A stretch of 64,000 nt of DNA from an uncultured Eubacteriales bacterium. GTDB lineage: Bacteria > Bacillota > Clostridia > Oscillospirales > Acutalibacteraceae. A program made the translations under genes and the position numbers. The notes beneath the pieces are model-generated. The model did no database searches. It had not been told where the DNA came from and saw only the letters and a program-made list of their open reading frames with translations. Within the stretch, counting starts at the first letter, position 1, and each line of letters opens with the position of its first letter. Below are positions 20,356-29,460 of the stretch, piece by piece. The stretch lies in contig CASFBL010000006.1 in the NCBI GenBank assembly GCA_949292775.1, positions 1 to 64,000 of the forward strand. Direction: 5' to 3'.

Positions 20356-20424
20356 CAGGGGGTGTCCCCTGAGTCAGTCCGCATTCCTTTAGGGTGCGGA
20401 TTGGGATTGTGGGTGCCACAATCC
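20356..20424. other. Candidate origin of transfer (oriT): three hairpins
   Basis: Three consecutive inverted repeats lie 30-100 bp upstream of the MobC-like gene: CAGGGG/CCCCTG (20356-20371), TCCGCA/TGCGGA (20378-20400) and a perfect 9-bp GGATTGTGG/CCACAATCC with a 3-nt loop (20404-20424). Clustered repeats beside mobC and the relaxase are the usual organisation of oriT. The nick site cannot be placed from sequence. Confidence 0.5.
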
Positions 20425-20990
20425 GATGCTCGTTATCCCTATGGACATCATCTTTCTCTTTGCCGTTTTACCCGAATGTCGTTCCTGCCCCTGCTTTTTC
20501 AGCGGCGTGGTTTTGCTCTGCTTTCCGAGAAAGCTGTCATCGCAAAATCATATCCCATTCAGACGGTCATTCAGTTGTAATCGACAAAACAAAAAAAGCC
20601 GATACACAGAGACATCAAAAATCGACGGGAGTTTTGCTCTCGCTTCAAAATGATGTTCTATGTAACGGCTTTGAATTTCAAAGACGGGACTGTTTGTTCA
20701 TCTGTTCACTCGCTGACAGTACCAAAAAGCATAGAGTACAGACGGCGGTATTTTCTCTTAGCATACACGCAGGCATTGGTCGGTTTACACCGCATTCCTA
20801 ATCCAAACATCTTGTATTCAGTTTTAACTCTCATTCAAGAGGGATTTCATTATATCAAAACCATCGCCGAAAATCAAGTTTTTGGTAAGATTCTGTATAG
20901 TTTTTGCAAAAGCAGGTCATACTATTTTGTTACACTATCTGTCAAACGCCCTATTATCGGCAAATATATGTTAAAATAATTTTGAAGCAC
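20425..20990. other. Gene-poor stretch inside the element
   Basis: About 570 bp between the oriT-like hairpins and the defence-operon promoter. Short open frames on the plus strand (for example 20650-20979, 109 codons) lack a good ribosome site and resemble no family I recognise. I see no convincing gene; it may be a decayed remnant or part of the oriT region. Confidence 0.4.
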
Positions 20991-20991
20991 A

Positions 20992-21020
20992 TTGTAATTA
21001 TTCCGATATTGTGATATACT
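20992..21020 (+). promoter_or_regulatory. Promoter of the fic-mod-res-hamAB-like operon
   Basis: TTGTAA (20992-20997), 17-bp spacer, TATACT (21015-21020), about 35 bp before the AGGAGG of the fic gene. It is the only good promoter seen for the five-gene run. Confidence 0.7.
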
Positions 21021-21060
21021 AAATTTATATAAGTAGCCCTCAAATCAGGAGGTATGAAAG

Positions 21061-21984
21061 ATGGAATATTTAACAGTTACACAGGCGGCGGAAAAATGGG
21101 GTATCTCTACCCGTCGTGTTCGTTTGCTTTGTGCCAATGGTGAAATTGACGGAGTTATCCGCAAAGGAAAATTATATATGATACCTGCAGAAACAGAAAA
21201 ACCGTTGGATAAACGAAAATTGCCTAACAAAAAAAAACGCGGCAGATTTGCAGATATACTAACTGAAATTGATATTAAAAAAGTTAAACTTGACGATATG
21301 CGTCCGCTTACTGCAGGCGAAACACAGCGTTTGCGTGATGAATTTATGGTTGACTTCACCTATAATTCAAACGCTATTGAAGGCAACACGCTTACTTTGA
21401 AAGAGACCGCTATGGTGCTTGAAGGAATGACGATAGACCGTAAACCCTTGAAAGATCATCTTGAAGCTGTCGGGCACCGTGACGCATTCCTTTATATTGA
21501 AGATATTGCACAAAATAAGGCAAGATTGAGAGATACGGAAATCAAGGCGATTCATTCATTAGTACTAATGAATAGACCTGAAGATAAAGGAGTTTACCGC
21601 CGTATTCCTGTCACAATTGCAGGTGCATATACCGAACCGGTACAACCATTTCTCATTGAGCCGAAATTGACGGAGTTACTTGCCGAAAATGAAGAGCGTA
21701 AAAAGACAATGCATCCGATTGAACGCATTGCCCGTTTTCATCTCGAATTTGAAGGAATACATCCTTTTATAGACGGTAACGGCAGAACAGGTCGCTTGAT
21801 TTTAAATCTTGAGCTTATCCGCAACGGTTATCCCGCAATCAACGTGAAGTTTACTGACCGTAAACGCTATTATGATGCTTTTGATGCATTTTATCGTGAC
21901 GGCAAAGCAGACGATATGGTGTTACTTGTTGCAGAGTATGTAAACGAACGCCTTGACCGGTATTTAGAAATTGTGAAAGAGTAA
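21061..21984 (+). CDS. Fic-domain protein with N-terminal helix-turn-helix
   Basis: A 307-residue protein. Residues 1-45 resemble a MerR/excisionase winged helix (EYLTVTQAAEKWGISTRRVRLLCANGEI). The Fic core has an intact catalytic motif, HPFIDGNGRTGR (234-245), expected to transfer AMP or another phospho-group onto a hydroxyl side chain. The segment YNSNAIEGN (101-109) fits the inhibitory (S/T)xxxE(G/N) helix, so this is a class II, self-inhibited Fic protein. It opens the defence operon, with a strong AGGAGG, and is followed by mod after 19 bp. It could regulate the operon through its HTH, or act as a toxin-like effector; neither is shown. Confidence 0.88.
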   Translation: MEYLTVTQAAEKWGISTRRVRLLCANGEIDGVIRKGKLYMIPAETEKPLDKRKLPNKKKRGRFADILTEIDIKKVKLDDMRPLTAGETQRLRDEFMVDFTYNSNAIEGNTLTLKETAMVLEGMTIDRKPLKDHLEAVGHRDAFLYIEDIAQNKARLRDTEIKAIHSLVLMNRPEDKGVYRRIPVTIAGAYTEPVQPFLIEPKLTELLAENEERKKTMHPIERIARFHLEFEGIHPFIDGNGRTGRLILNLELIRNGYPAINVKFTDRKRYYDAFDAFYRDGKADDMVLLVAEYVNERLDRYLEIVKE

Positions 21985-22003
21985 TAGTATTAGGAGAAAC
22001 AAA

Positions 22004-23635
22004 ATGAGTACAAATGTATCAAAGCAAAAGCGTGAGGACTTGCTGAATAAAATAAAAGAAATCCGAACCTTTATTTCTACCGCTCCGCAGGACGAGAACA
22101 CGGGCAATCTGCTCTCCTATCTGTCTGACCTTGAAAAAGACGTGAACGGGAAGAAATATGGGCTTGTGTTCGAAGAGCACCGGGAAGAAATTGACGAGGT
22201 GCTGGACACCCACACGCCGGTGCTGACAGAGGACGCAGATCTGTTCATCGATAATGGTGGGCAAATGAATTTTCTTATTGAGGGAGACAACCTTGCTTCG
22301 TTGCAGTTGCTTGAAAAGACACACAAGGGTAAAATTGACCTTATCTATATTGATCCGCCGTACAATACGGGAGCAAAAGACTTTGTATATGATGATGCGT
22401 TTATTGATACCACTGATGGTTTTAACCATAGTAAATGGCTGTCATTTATGAAACAACGCCTCACGCTGTCGAAAAGGTTACTTGCACCCTATGGAACGAT
22501 TTTTATGTCCATAGATGACAATGAATTTTCCCAGTTAAAACTATTGTGTGATGAGGTCTTTGGCGCAAATAATTGTGTAGGTACAATCCTATGGAAAAAG
22601 AAAACGAACGGTAATAATATGGGGTGGCTTCCTCCTGTACACGATTACATATTGTGCTACTCAAAAGAAATTGAAAAAATATATGACTTAGGTTTTGAAG
22701 TTTCAGAAGAAGATATTCTTAAAAATTATAGCAACCCCGACAATGATCCGCGTGGACCGTGGACAACTACAGACTTATCAGCAAATCATAAAGGACCGTA
22801 TTTTCCTGTTACCAATCCAAAAACTGGAGATGTTTATTATCCTCCTGACGGAAGATATTGGGTGTTTAACGAGCAGGAAATACAGCGAAGGATAGCCGAT
22901 GGAAGAATCATTTTTGGTAAAAGCGGAACCGCAAGACCGGTGCAACGAGTTTTTGTGAAAGATCGAAAATTTTCAAAACGCAAAGCGGAATCTTGGTGGG
23001 ATAATCACGGAATGAATGCCGATGCAACACAAGAATTAAAAGATATTTTTGGTATTGCAAAAGTGTTTACACATCCCAAACCGACTCAACTCATCAAGGA
23101 TATTGTGACGATGTCGTGTAGTAAAACTGCAACTATTCTCGACTTTTTTGCAGGCTCCGGCACTACTGGACACGCTGTTATGAAACTGAACGCCGAGGAC
23201 GGTGGAAACCGTCGCTTTATCCTCTGCACCAACAACGAAAACAATATCTGCCGTGATGTTACATATGGGCGTATCAAGCGTGTGATTGACAAAGAGGGGT
23301 ACGCCGCCTCTCTGAAATATTACAAGGTCGACTACATCCCCATTTCGGATCGTATGTACTATGAATACGCCGATGAACTGCTCACCCATATCCGTGAGTT
23401 GGTGGAATTGGAAAACGGTGTGAATTTTACGGGCAATGCGGAGATTGCTATCGTACTGACCGAAGAAGAACTTGCTGATTTTATGGCGAATATCGAAGCC
23501 TATGGCAAGTGCCGCAAACTGTATATGGGGCACGATCTGCTGCCTGATGAGGAGCAGGAACAATCTCTTGCTGACCACGGTATCGAAGTCAATATCATTC
23601 CCGACTACTATTATCGGGATTTACAGGAGGTGTAA
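22004..23635 (+). CDS. mod: Type III restriction-modification methyltransferase (Mod)
   Basis: A 543-residue N6-adenine methyltransferase of the beta class: catalytic motif IV DPPYNTG (117-123) precedes the SAM-binding motif I ILDFFAGSGTTGH (378-390). The region between them (about 180-370) is the variable target-recognition part. Mod recognises a short asymmetric site and methylates one strand; with Res it forms the type III nuclease complex. It follows the fic gene by 19 bp (TAGGAGAAAC ribosome site) and precedes res by 3 bp. No simple-sequence tract suggesting phase variation was seen in the gene. Confidence 0.93.
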   Translation: MSTNVSKQKREDLLNKIKEIRTFISTAPQDENTGNLLSYLSDLEKDVNGKKYGLVFEEHREEIDEVLDTHTPVLTEDADLFIDNGGQMNFLIEGDNLASLQLLEKTHKGKIDLIYIDPPYNTGAKDFVYDDAFIDTTDGFNHSKWLSFMKQRLTLSKRLLAPYGTIFMSIDDNEFSQLKLLCDEVFGANNCVGTILWKKKTNGNNMGWLPPVHDYILCYSKEIEKIYDLGFEVSEEDILKNYSNPDNDPRGPWTTTDLSANHKGPYFPVTNPKTGDVYYPPDGRYWVFNEQEIQRRIADGRIIFGKSGTARPVQRVFVKDRKFSKRKAESWWDNHGMNADATQELKDIFGIAKVFTHPKPTQLIKDIVTMSCSKTATILDFFAGSGTTGHAVMKLNAEDGGNRRFILCTNNENNICRDVTYGRIKRVIDKEGYAASLKYYKVDYIPISDRMYYEYADELLTHIRELVELENGVNFTGNAEIAIVLTEEELADFMANIEAYGKCRKLYMGHDLLPDEEQEQSLADHGIEVNIIPDYYYRDLQEV

Positions 23636-23638
23636 GCG

Positions 23639-25825
23639 GTGCAACTGAAAAACTTTCAATTATCGGCTGTAAAATCGCTTTTTGAGGCGATGGATAAGCC
23701 TGTCCGTGACATTATTCTAAAAAGCCCTACGGGCAGCGGAAAGACGATTATTCTTACATATTTTATGCACCAGTATGTGCAATCTTACCGCAATACCGTG
23801 TTTGTATGGCTCACCCCCGGCAAGGGAAATTTGGAGGAGCAGAGCAAGAAAAAGATGGATCAGTATATCCACGCCGCTCAGACAAAGTTGCTCTCCGATG
23901 TAATGACGGGCGGCTTTGAAGAAAACGATAACTGTTTCATCAACTGGGAAAAGCTGACGAAAAAGGGCAACAACGCCCTGAAAGACAGCGAACGCACCAA
24001 CTTCTTGGAGCATATCGAACACGCTCTGAACGCCGGTTTGCATTTTATTGTTATTGTGGACGAAAGCCATCAGAACAACACGGTGAAGGCGGATGAAATC
24101 ATCCAGTATTTCCATACGGACAAAATCATCCGTTGCTCCGCTACGCCGAAAGGTATTAAAAATGCGGAAATCATAGAAATTCCTGAAGCGGATGTTATTG
24201 CCGAGGGACTTATCAAGAAAATGCTAATAATTAATGAGGATTTTCCTCAACAGGTGGAAATGGAGAATGCAACCAGCTATCTGTTGGAACAGGCTTATGC
24301 CAAGCAGCGTGAAATCCGTGCTGAATTTCTTTCCGCCGGAAAGGACATCAATCCTTTGATCGTGGTGCAGATTCCAAACAAATCGGAGAAATTGCAGGAC
24401 GATGTGGAACGCTGGTTTGAAACGCAAGGCGTAACCTATGAAAACGGTCAGCTTGCGGTGTGGCTCTCTGATATGCACGAAAACTTGGAGGGCATTGAAG
24501 AAATCAATGCGCCCTCTGTTGCTGTTATTATCAAGCAAGCTGTTGCCACGGGCTGGGACTGTCCGAGAGCTGCCATTTTGGTAAAGCTTCGTGACAATAT
24601 GGATGAAATCTTTGAAATTCAGACCATTGGGCGTATTCGCCGTATGCCGGAGGCACATCACTACGGTAAAGATTTGTTGGATAGCTGTTATCTCTACACT
24701 TTCGATGAAAAATTCACCGCCGGTGTCAAGCTGAGCCTCGGCAAAGGGGCTTTGGAAGCAGCTACCCTGTTCCTTAAAAATGAGTATAAAGGCATCACCC
24801 TGACCTCCGAACAGAGAACGATGGTGACAGATCACCGCAATCCGAAAAAGGCTCTGCTCTCTGTAGCAAAGTATTTTGAAGAAAAATTCAAAACTGGCTC
24901 GAATAAGGTAGAGAACAAGACACGCTTGCAGGCGGCGGGCTTTGAATTTAGTGCCGATATTCTGCGTCATACCCTTTCGGGTGAAACTGCAACCTTGGAT
25001 TTTGCTTCGGCAGATATGAATACGGTCATCATTACCGAAAAGCTGAATACCCACGATCACGGTCATATGTACCATCAGAAGGTGGGTAAAATTGGTTTGG
25101 AAATCGGAATGGAATACAGCTATATGAATACGATCATTCGTAAGCTGTTTGATCGCAATTTTACATACAGTCGTAAAATCCTCGCAATGGAACCGAGAGA
25201 GGTCTATGCATTTGTTATCAACAACGCCGATCTGCTACGGCACACGGTGCGTGAAGCGATGGCAGCTGATCTTCAACAACTTACCTTTGATATTAGTCAA
25301 GTATCAAAGGTACCGTTCCGAATCCCACAGTCCTGCCTGTTTACCTATGATGGTACAGCAAAAACACAGTTAGAAATGAAGAAAAATGTATATCGGGGCT
25401 ACCTTTCCTCTGCGGAAGTTCGCTCCTCTTCAGAACGCAAATTTGAGAAATTCTGCGAAAAGTGCGATGCCGTGGAATGGGTATATAAAAATGGTGATAA
25501 AGGCAATGAGTATTTGTCCATCGTATATGCGGATAATTCGGACAAGCAGAAGAATTTTTATCCCGACTATATAATCAGCGTAAACGGTGAAGTTTGGATC
25601 GTGGAGACCAAGGGCGGCTTTGACCGCAGTGGCAATAGCCAAGATATTGACATTTTCACACCGAAAAAATTCGCTGTGCTGAAAGATTATTTGGAACGCT
25701 ACGGCTTAAAGGGTGGCATTGTCCGCTATGACGAAAAAAGTGAAGAACTGTGCATTTGTATGGACAGCTATTCCGAGGATATTAACAGCGATAGCTGGGT
25801 TGTGCTGAGTGATATTTTGAAGTGA
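23639..25825 (+). CDS. res: Type III restriction enzyme subunit (Res)
   Basis: A 728-residue helicase-nuclease. Superfamily 2 motifs are Walker A SPTGSGKT (29-36), the DEAD-like box VDESH (140-144), SATPKG and QTIGRIRR. The C-terminal PD-(D/E)xK endonuclease is present as PDYIISVNGEVWIVETK (Asp643, Glu656, Lys658). It needs Mod and ATP to cut between two unmethylated sites. Translation starts at GTG 23639 with AGGAGG eight bases upstream, inside the end of mod, so the pair is coupled. It is shorter than the ~900-1000 residues of EcoP1I-type Res, but all key motifs are there. Confidence 0.92.
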   Translation: MQLKNFQLSAVKSLFEAMDKPVRDIILKSPTGSGKTIILTYFMHQYVQSYRNTVFVWLTPGKGNLEEQSKKKMDQYIHAAQTKLLSDVMTGGFEENDNCFINWEKLTKKGNNALKDSERTNFLEHIEHALNAGLHFIVIVDESHQNNTVKADEIIQYFHTDKIIRCSATPKGIKNAEIIEIPEADVIAEGLIKKMLIINEDFPQQVEMENATSYLLEQAYAKQREIRAEFLSAGKDINPLIVVQIPNKSEKLQDDVERWFETQGVTYENGQLAVWLSDMHENLEGIEEINAPSVAVIIKQAVATGWDCPRAAILVKLRDNMDEIFEIQTIGRIRRMPEAHHYGKDLLDSCYLYTFDEKFTAGVKLSLGKGALEAATLFLKNEYKGITLTSEQRTMVTDHRNPKKALLSVAKYFEEKFKTGSNKVENKTRLQAAGFEFSADILRHTLSGETATLDFASADMNTVIITEKLNTHDHGHMYHQKVGKIGLEIGMEYSYMNTIIRKLFDRNFTYSRKILAMEPREVYAFVINNADLLRHTVREAMAADLQQLTFDISQVSKVPFRIPQSCLFTYDGTAKTQLEMKKNVYRGYLSSAEVRSSSERKFEKFCEKCDAVEWVYKNGDKGNEYLSIVYADNSDKQKNFYPDYIISVNGEVWIVETKGGFDRSGNSQDIDIFTPKKFAVLKDYLERYGLKGGIVRYDEKSEELCICMDSYSEDINSDSWVVLSDILK

Positions 25826-25835
25826 GGTGAATGTC

Positions 25836-26525
25836 TTGAAGATAACTGACCACAGGATACTAACTGAGTTTTCTCCTGCAAAAGTTCAATTTTTCAGAAT
25901 AGATCCTGAAGATATTTCAGCAACATTGTCAGATATTTTGCGTACTCTCATGGACTTGTCTTGGCTCAGTAAATTCGATCAAGACTTTGAACAGAAAGCA
26001 TTTGCCTCCCGTGCAAAGAAAACCATTGATGATATTAAAGAAAAGTTTGATAAATGTGTTGATGACAATATCAGCAAAGATGCTGGTGAGTATGTAGTAT
26101 CTGAATTAGCCAGAGAAACTATGGTATCAAAATTGGACTATTTAGATATTCCTCTTGATGAACTTGTTGGTAAAAAACGTTCCGGGAATCCTGGGTTTGA
26201 TTTTCATTCGCAAAACAAAATTACGGATACGGTTATTTTCGGTGAAGCGAAATATGTTGCCACTACAACAGCGTATTCATCGGCATTGCCACAAATCGTC
26301 GATTTTATCAGAGATGGAAAAGATGTTGAGGATCTTCCTGAATTAAAACCGTTCTGTACAACATCGGCTTTGCAAAGGGCGGCCGATGGAAGAAAGGGAT
26401 TTTCTGCTGCGTTTTCAGCAAAAACTACCAACACAGATAGAATAATCGCTAATATCACGAAGCGCCCGGACTTTCAATCATTACTTCAATATGAAGAACT
26501 CATTTTGGTGGCGGTGGACTTATGA
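25836..26525 (+). CDS. HamA-like protein (candidate DUF1837 nuclease of a Hachiman system)
   Basis: A 229-residue protein without a signal or membrane segment. Its middle part contains DAGEYVVSELARE and then GFDFHS......FGEAKYV, which gives an Asp, five residues, then Glu-x-Lys (Asp131, Glu137, Lys139): the layout of a PD-(D/E)xK nuclease core as in HamA/DUF1837. TTG at 25836 has GAGGTGA six bases upstream; a GTG at 25827 is the alternative. The gene follows the res stop almost directly and its end overlaps the helicase start. Identification as HamA rests on this motif, length and partner, not on an alignment. Confidence 0.62.
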   Translation: MKITDHRILTEFSPAKVQFFRIDPEDISATLSDILRTLMDLSWLSKFDQDFEQKAFASRAKKTIDDIKEKFDKCVDDNISKDAGEYVVSELARETMVSKLDYLDIPLDELVGKKRSGNPGFDFHSQNKITDTVIFGEAKYVATTTAYSSALPQIVDFIRDGKDVEDLPELKPFCTTSALQRAADGRKGFSAAFSAKTTNTDRIIANITKRPDFQSLLQYEELILVAVDL

Positions 26526-28843
26526 ATACTGTTTTAGAAAAGGGCAATATCATTGCCAAAATCCGCAAAGGGGAAGATTTGGAGCAGATTATCGACTATG
26601 TCAAATCTGAAATTTATCAAAATGGTCCCAATAGCTCGGTGGTTTTAGAAATAGTATCATATTTCAAACTGTTTCAACCAGAGTTTTTCAAGAAAGACGA
26701 GCAAGAAATCATTGCTACGATGGGGCTGTTTTTCAAACAGCCCAAAATCGAAAGCCTTACAGGATCAGTCTTTGAGATGTATCATCAGCAACTCAAGGAC
26801 GAATTCGGCAATGACTATACGCCAATGCAAGCAGATATACTTAAGAAGATACGAGATTTGCAGTATTTCAGCTTTTCAGCTCCAACAAGTACGGGAAAAT
26901 CATTTGTGTTTCGACATCTTATTTCTGAATGTTCTAATGATGTGGTTGTCATTGTTCCATCAAGGGCACTCATTAACGAGTACTACGACCGACTGAACAA
27001 CCTTGTAGACACAAAAACTGTAAATATCCTGACTTTTGTTGATAGGATTAACACAAAACACATTCACAGAAATATTTTCATACTGACACCTGAACGCGCA
27101 AGAGAGTTGTTCAAGAATAAGGATTGGCTAAAAATTGACCTTATTCTATTTGATGAAGCACAGCTTAGTGATGAGCACTCCGTTCGAGGTCTGTATTTTG
27201 ATAGTATTGTGAGGCGATCACTAAAATATTTTCCTGATGCAAAATTTGTTTTTGCACATCCTTTCATCAAAAATCCTGAAGCGCAATTGCAGAAGAATGG
27301 CATCGAAACCATTGATACAACGGCAACATACAGCAATTATGAATTAAAAAATGTAGGACAGATTTTTTATACCCATGACACCACGAACCAAAAATTTTAT
27401 CATTTCGGGAGTGATCCTGCAACGCTGGGAAAACGCAAGTTGGAAGCAAACTTTGATCCCATTGAATCGGCACTAAAAAAGGGTGGTAGTGTACTGATCT
27501 ATGTACCAAAGTCACATATTTACAGCAAGCAGATATACATTCAATTCCAGAGGTATATTTCTATGTGCCAACCAATTGATGATCCTATTGCAATAAAAAT
27601 GATAGATGAGCTAAAGGAGTATATTGGTGCTTCAACAACTGATAAGTTGTTTTATAACTCTGATATGCTGGAAAAACTGAGATGTGGGATTGTTGTTCAT
27701 CACGGTTCAATGCCATTGACAGCCCGTTTGATATTAGAGCATTTTACGCAGCAAGGCTTCTGTAAAATCTGTTTTGCTACTTCTACACTGGAGCAGGGAA
27801 TCAATATGCCATTCGATGTGGTTTATCTTGACCGTTTCGAGGAAAGTAAAACACTTTCTGTTAAAAATCTGATTGGTAGAGCCGGTCGCTCTACCAACAA
27901 ACCAGTATTTGATTTTGGCAGCGTCATTTTGCGACCAAATGCAATGAGTAGATTCCGAAAAGTGTATCGCAAGAAAAATACTCTTTCGTCAAAATCTCGA
28001 TTAGATACCACAGACGATAAAATTGATGAAAAATATGAAGAGTACAAAGAAGCAATCAAAACAGGGGAATTCTCGGATGAGTATAATCTTACAAATAAGG
28101 ATCTTGAGAAATTAAAGTCAGATAGTGTTACTACGGTAGTCCCCACATTATTGGATATGATGTTTACTGATGCAGGCTTTGTGTTGCCTAATGCAGTAGC
28201 AAAAGAGGTGTATGAGGACTTCCAGTGCTTGTACAAGCAGTACTTAGGCCGAGAACTAACTGCAGCAGAAAAATTTGTTTTTGATTCCGCCATCAAAATA
28301 ATGATATGGAAAGTGCACGGCAAAACATTTAGTAAGATTTGTCAAGAGAGATATGCTTATGTTTCCAATGTTGCTCAACGGCGATTATTGTCACGAGCAG
28401 GTCAACAAGATCGTGCTGATAGTCTGACAGTTAGATACATAGCAGGCTATAGTGATATTCCAGATAAAGAATTGCGTACTTTCCCCTTATTCCCTGCTGA
28501 AACAAAGGGTAAAGATGTCGATTACGACCGTATTGTTTATGATACATATGATTTTCTCGATAAACTTATAGGGTTTAAGCTGAGCGATTTGTTCTATGCG
28601 GTTTTCCATCAGTATTATCTTGCGTATCAAGACGATCGTGCTGAGCGGTTGGCAAAGTACATCAAATATGGAACAGAAGACTCAACTGAGATATGGATGT
28701 TACGATATGGGTTTTCTTTTGAAGAAATTGAATGGTTGAAGCCTTGTGTTGAAAGTATTGATCAAACGGAAATTAAATTTAATGAAAAAATTGAAAACCT
28801 CAGCGATGCTCAGAAAAGTAGTATTGCGAAATTTATTTTTTAA
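26522..28843 (+). CDS. Superfamily 2 helicase, HamB-like
   Basis: A 773-residue DNA/RNA helicase. Motifs: Walker A APTSTGKS (120-127), Ia IVPSRAL, motif II LFDEAQ (209-214), motif V STLEQGINMP (421-430) and motif VI IGRAGRS (451-457), as in Ski2/HamB-like enzymes. The C-terminal ~250 residues are of unknown fold. The ATG overlaps the stop of the HamA-like gene (4 bp), typical of Hachiman, where HamB's ATPase licenses the HamA nuclease. It is shorter than some HamB proteins. The alternative is an uncharacterised helicase-nuclease defence pair. Base composition is AT-richer than in mod and res, suggesting the pair was acquired separately. Confidence 0.7.
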   Translation: MNTVLEKGNIIAKIRKGEDLEQIIDYVKSEIYQNGPNSSVVLEIVSYFKLFQPEFFKKDEQEIIATMGLFFKQPKIESLTGSVFEMYHQQLKDEFGNDYTPMQADILKKIRDLQYFSFSAPTSTGKSFVFRHLISECSNDVVVIVPSRALINEYYDRLNNLVDTKTVNILTFVDRINTKHIHRNIFILTPERARELFKNKDWLKIDLILFDEAQLSDEHSVRGLYFDSIVRRSLKYFPDAKFVFAHPFIKNPEAQLQKNGIETIDTTATYSNYELKNVGQIFYTHDTTNQKFYHFGSDPATLGKRKLEANFDPIESALKKGGSVLIYVPKSHIYSKQIYIQFQRYISMCQPIDDPIAIKMIDELKEYIGASTTDKLFYNSDMLEKLRCGIVVHHGSMPLTARLILEHFTQQGFCKICFATSTLEQGINMPFDVVYLDRFEESKTLSVKNLIGRAGRSTNKPVFDFGSVILRPNAMSRFRKVYRKKNTLSSKSRLDTTDDKIDEKYEEYKEAIKTGEFSDEYNLTNKDLEKLKSDSVTTVVPTLLDMMFTDAGFVLPNAVAKEVYEDFQCLYKQYLGRELTAAEKFVFDSAIKIMIWKVHGKTFSKICQERYAYVSNVAQRRLLSRAGQQDRADSLTVRYIAGYSDIPDKELRTFPLFPAETKGKDVDYDRIVYDTYDFLDKLIGFKLSDLFYAVFHQYYLAYQDDRAERLAKYIKYGTEDSTEIWMLRYGFSFEEIEWLKPCVESIDQTEIKFNEKIENLSDAQKSSIAKFIF

Positions 28844-28886
28844 AATTGAATGAATTTTGAGAACTTCTCACAATGTGTATTTGAAC

Positions 28887-28938
28887 TTAACGCAACGACG
28901 GCAAGAATTTCTTCCTGCCGCCGTTCTAAGTTAGTTGT
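28887..28938. terminator. Imperfect hairpin between the helicase and tnpV genes
   Basis: An imperfect stem (AACGACGGCAAGAA region with TTCCTGCCGCCGTT region) lies between the convergent helicase and TnpV genes. It may serve as a shared terminator, though T tracts are poor. Confidence 0.4.
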
Positions 28939-29311
28939 AAATTATATCGTGATTCACGATTTCTGCTGCCCTACTTTGGATGTTATTCATTCGTGCAACC
29001 CATTTCATTTGATTTTCCAATTTGAGTTGTTCAGTAACGCCCTCACGCTCTGCCATCTGATTTACCAGCCGAGAAAACATTTCCTGTGCCTGCTCGTCAA
29101 CATCGGCAAGGTGGCTGCTTAGTTTACCGCTTGTAAACAAATTCATATACAAAACCTTATGATTTTGCTTTAAGTATTTTGCGTGCCGCTGTCCCCATAC
29201 GCCAATATGCCTTTCTTCCTCTTCGGCGGGTAAAATAAGATCAGGCAAATAATAGTCGCCTTGAAGTGTATAACTGATACCTGTTTTTTCATCTGTGTAA
29301 TGCTGTTTCAT
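28931..29311 (-). CDS. tnpV: Transposon-encoded protein TnpV
   Basis: A 126-residue protein of the TnpV family, recognised by the pattern YTLQGDYYLPDLILPAEEE...IGVWGQRHAKYLKQNHKVLYMNLFTSGKLSSHLADVDEQAQEMFSRLV. TnpV proteins accompany serine recombinases in Tn4451-like clostridial elements; their function is not known. Start ATG has GGAGGATTACAAA in front. Its presence near the right end shows that the element extends at least this far past the defence operon. Confidence 0.85.
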   Translation of the reverse strand: MKQHYTDEKTGISYTLQGDYYLPDLILPAEEEERHIGVWGQRHAKYLKQNHKVLYMNLFTSGKLSSHLADVDEQAQEMFSRLVNQMAEREGVTEQLKLENQMKWVARMNNIQSRAAEIVNHDIIYN

Positions 29312-29378
29312 TTTGTAATCCTCCAGTATGATTGATTTTACCTACAATCCGATCAATCTGGCCGGCTACAAAGCCCAA

Positions 29379-29410
29379 GGGAGAAGCTACTTCCTTATGT
29401 AGCCTCTCCC
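29379..29410. repeat. Inverted repeat near the right end of the element
   Basis: GGGAGA-A-GCTAC pairs with GTAGC-C-TCTCCC around an 8-nt loop, 70 bp upstream of tnpV. A T-rich tract follows nine bases later on the plus strand. It may be a terminator or part of a recombinase binding region. Confidence 0.5.
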
Positions 29411-29444
29411 TTTAGCGGCTCTTTTTGATTTTGCAAATAATTTT

Positions 29445-29460
29445 AAGAGGACTTGAACCT
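29445..29460 (-). repeat. Inverted copy of the tRNA-Leu T arm
   Basis: Sixteen bases that are the exact reverse complement of 16495-16510 in tRNA-Leu. Together with the direct copy at 29587-29600 they flank the 29461-29586 cassette as an inverted repeat. Confidence 0.75.

Noticed and set aside
20394-20979. Open frames of 135 and 109 codons after the oriT-like hairpins
   Set aside because: No good ribosome sites, no recognisable domain, and they overlap each other; insufficient to call genes.
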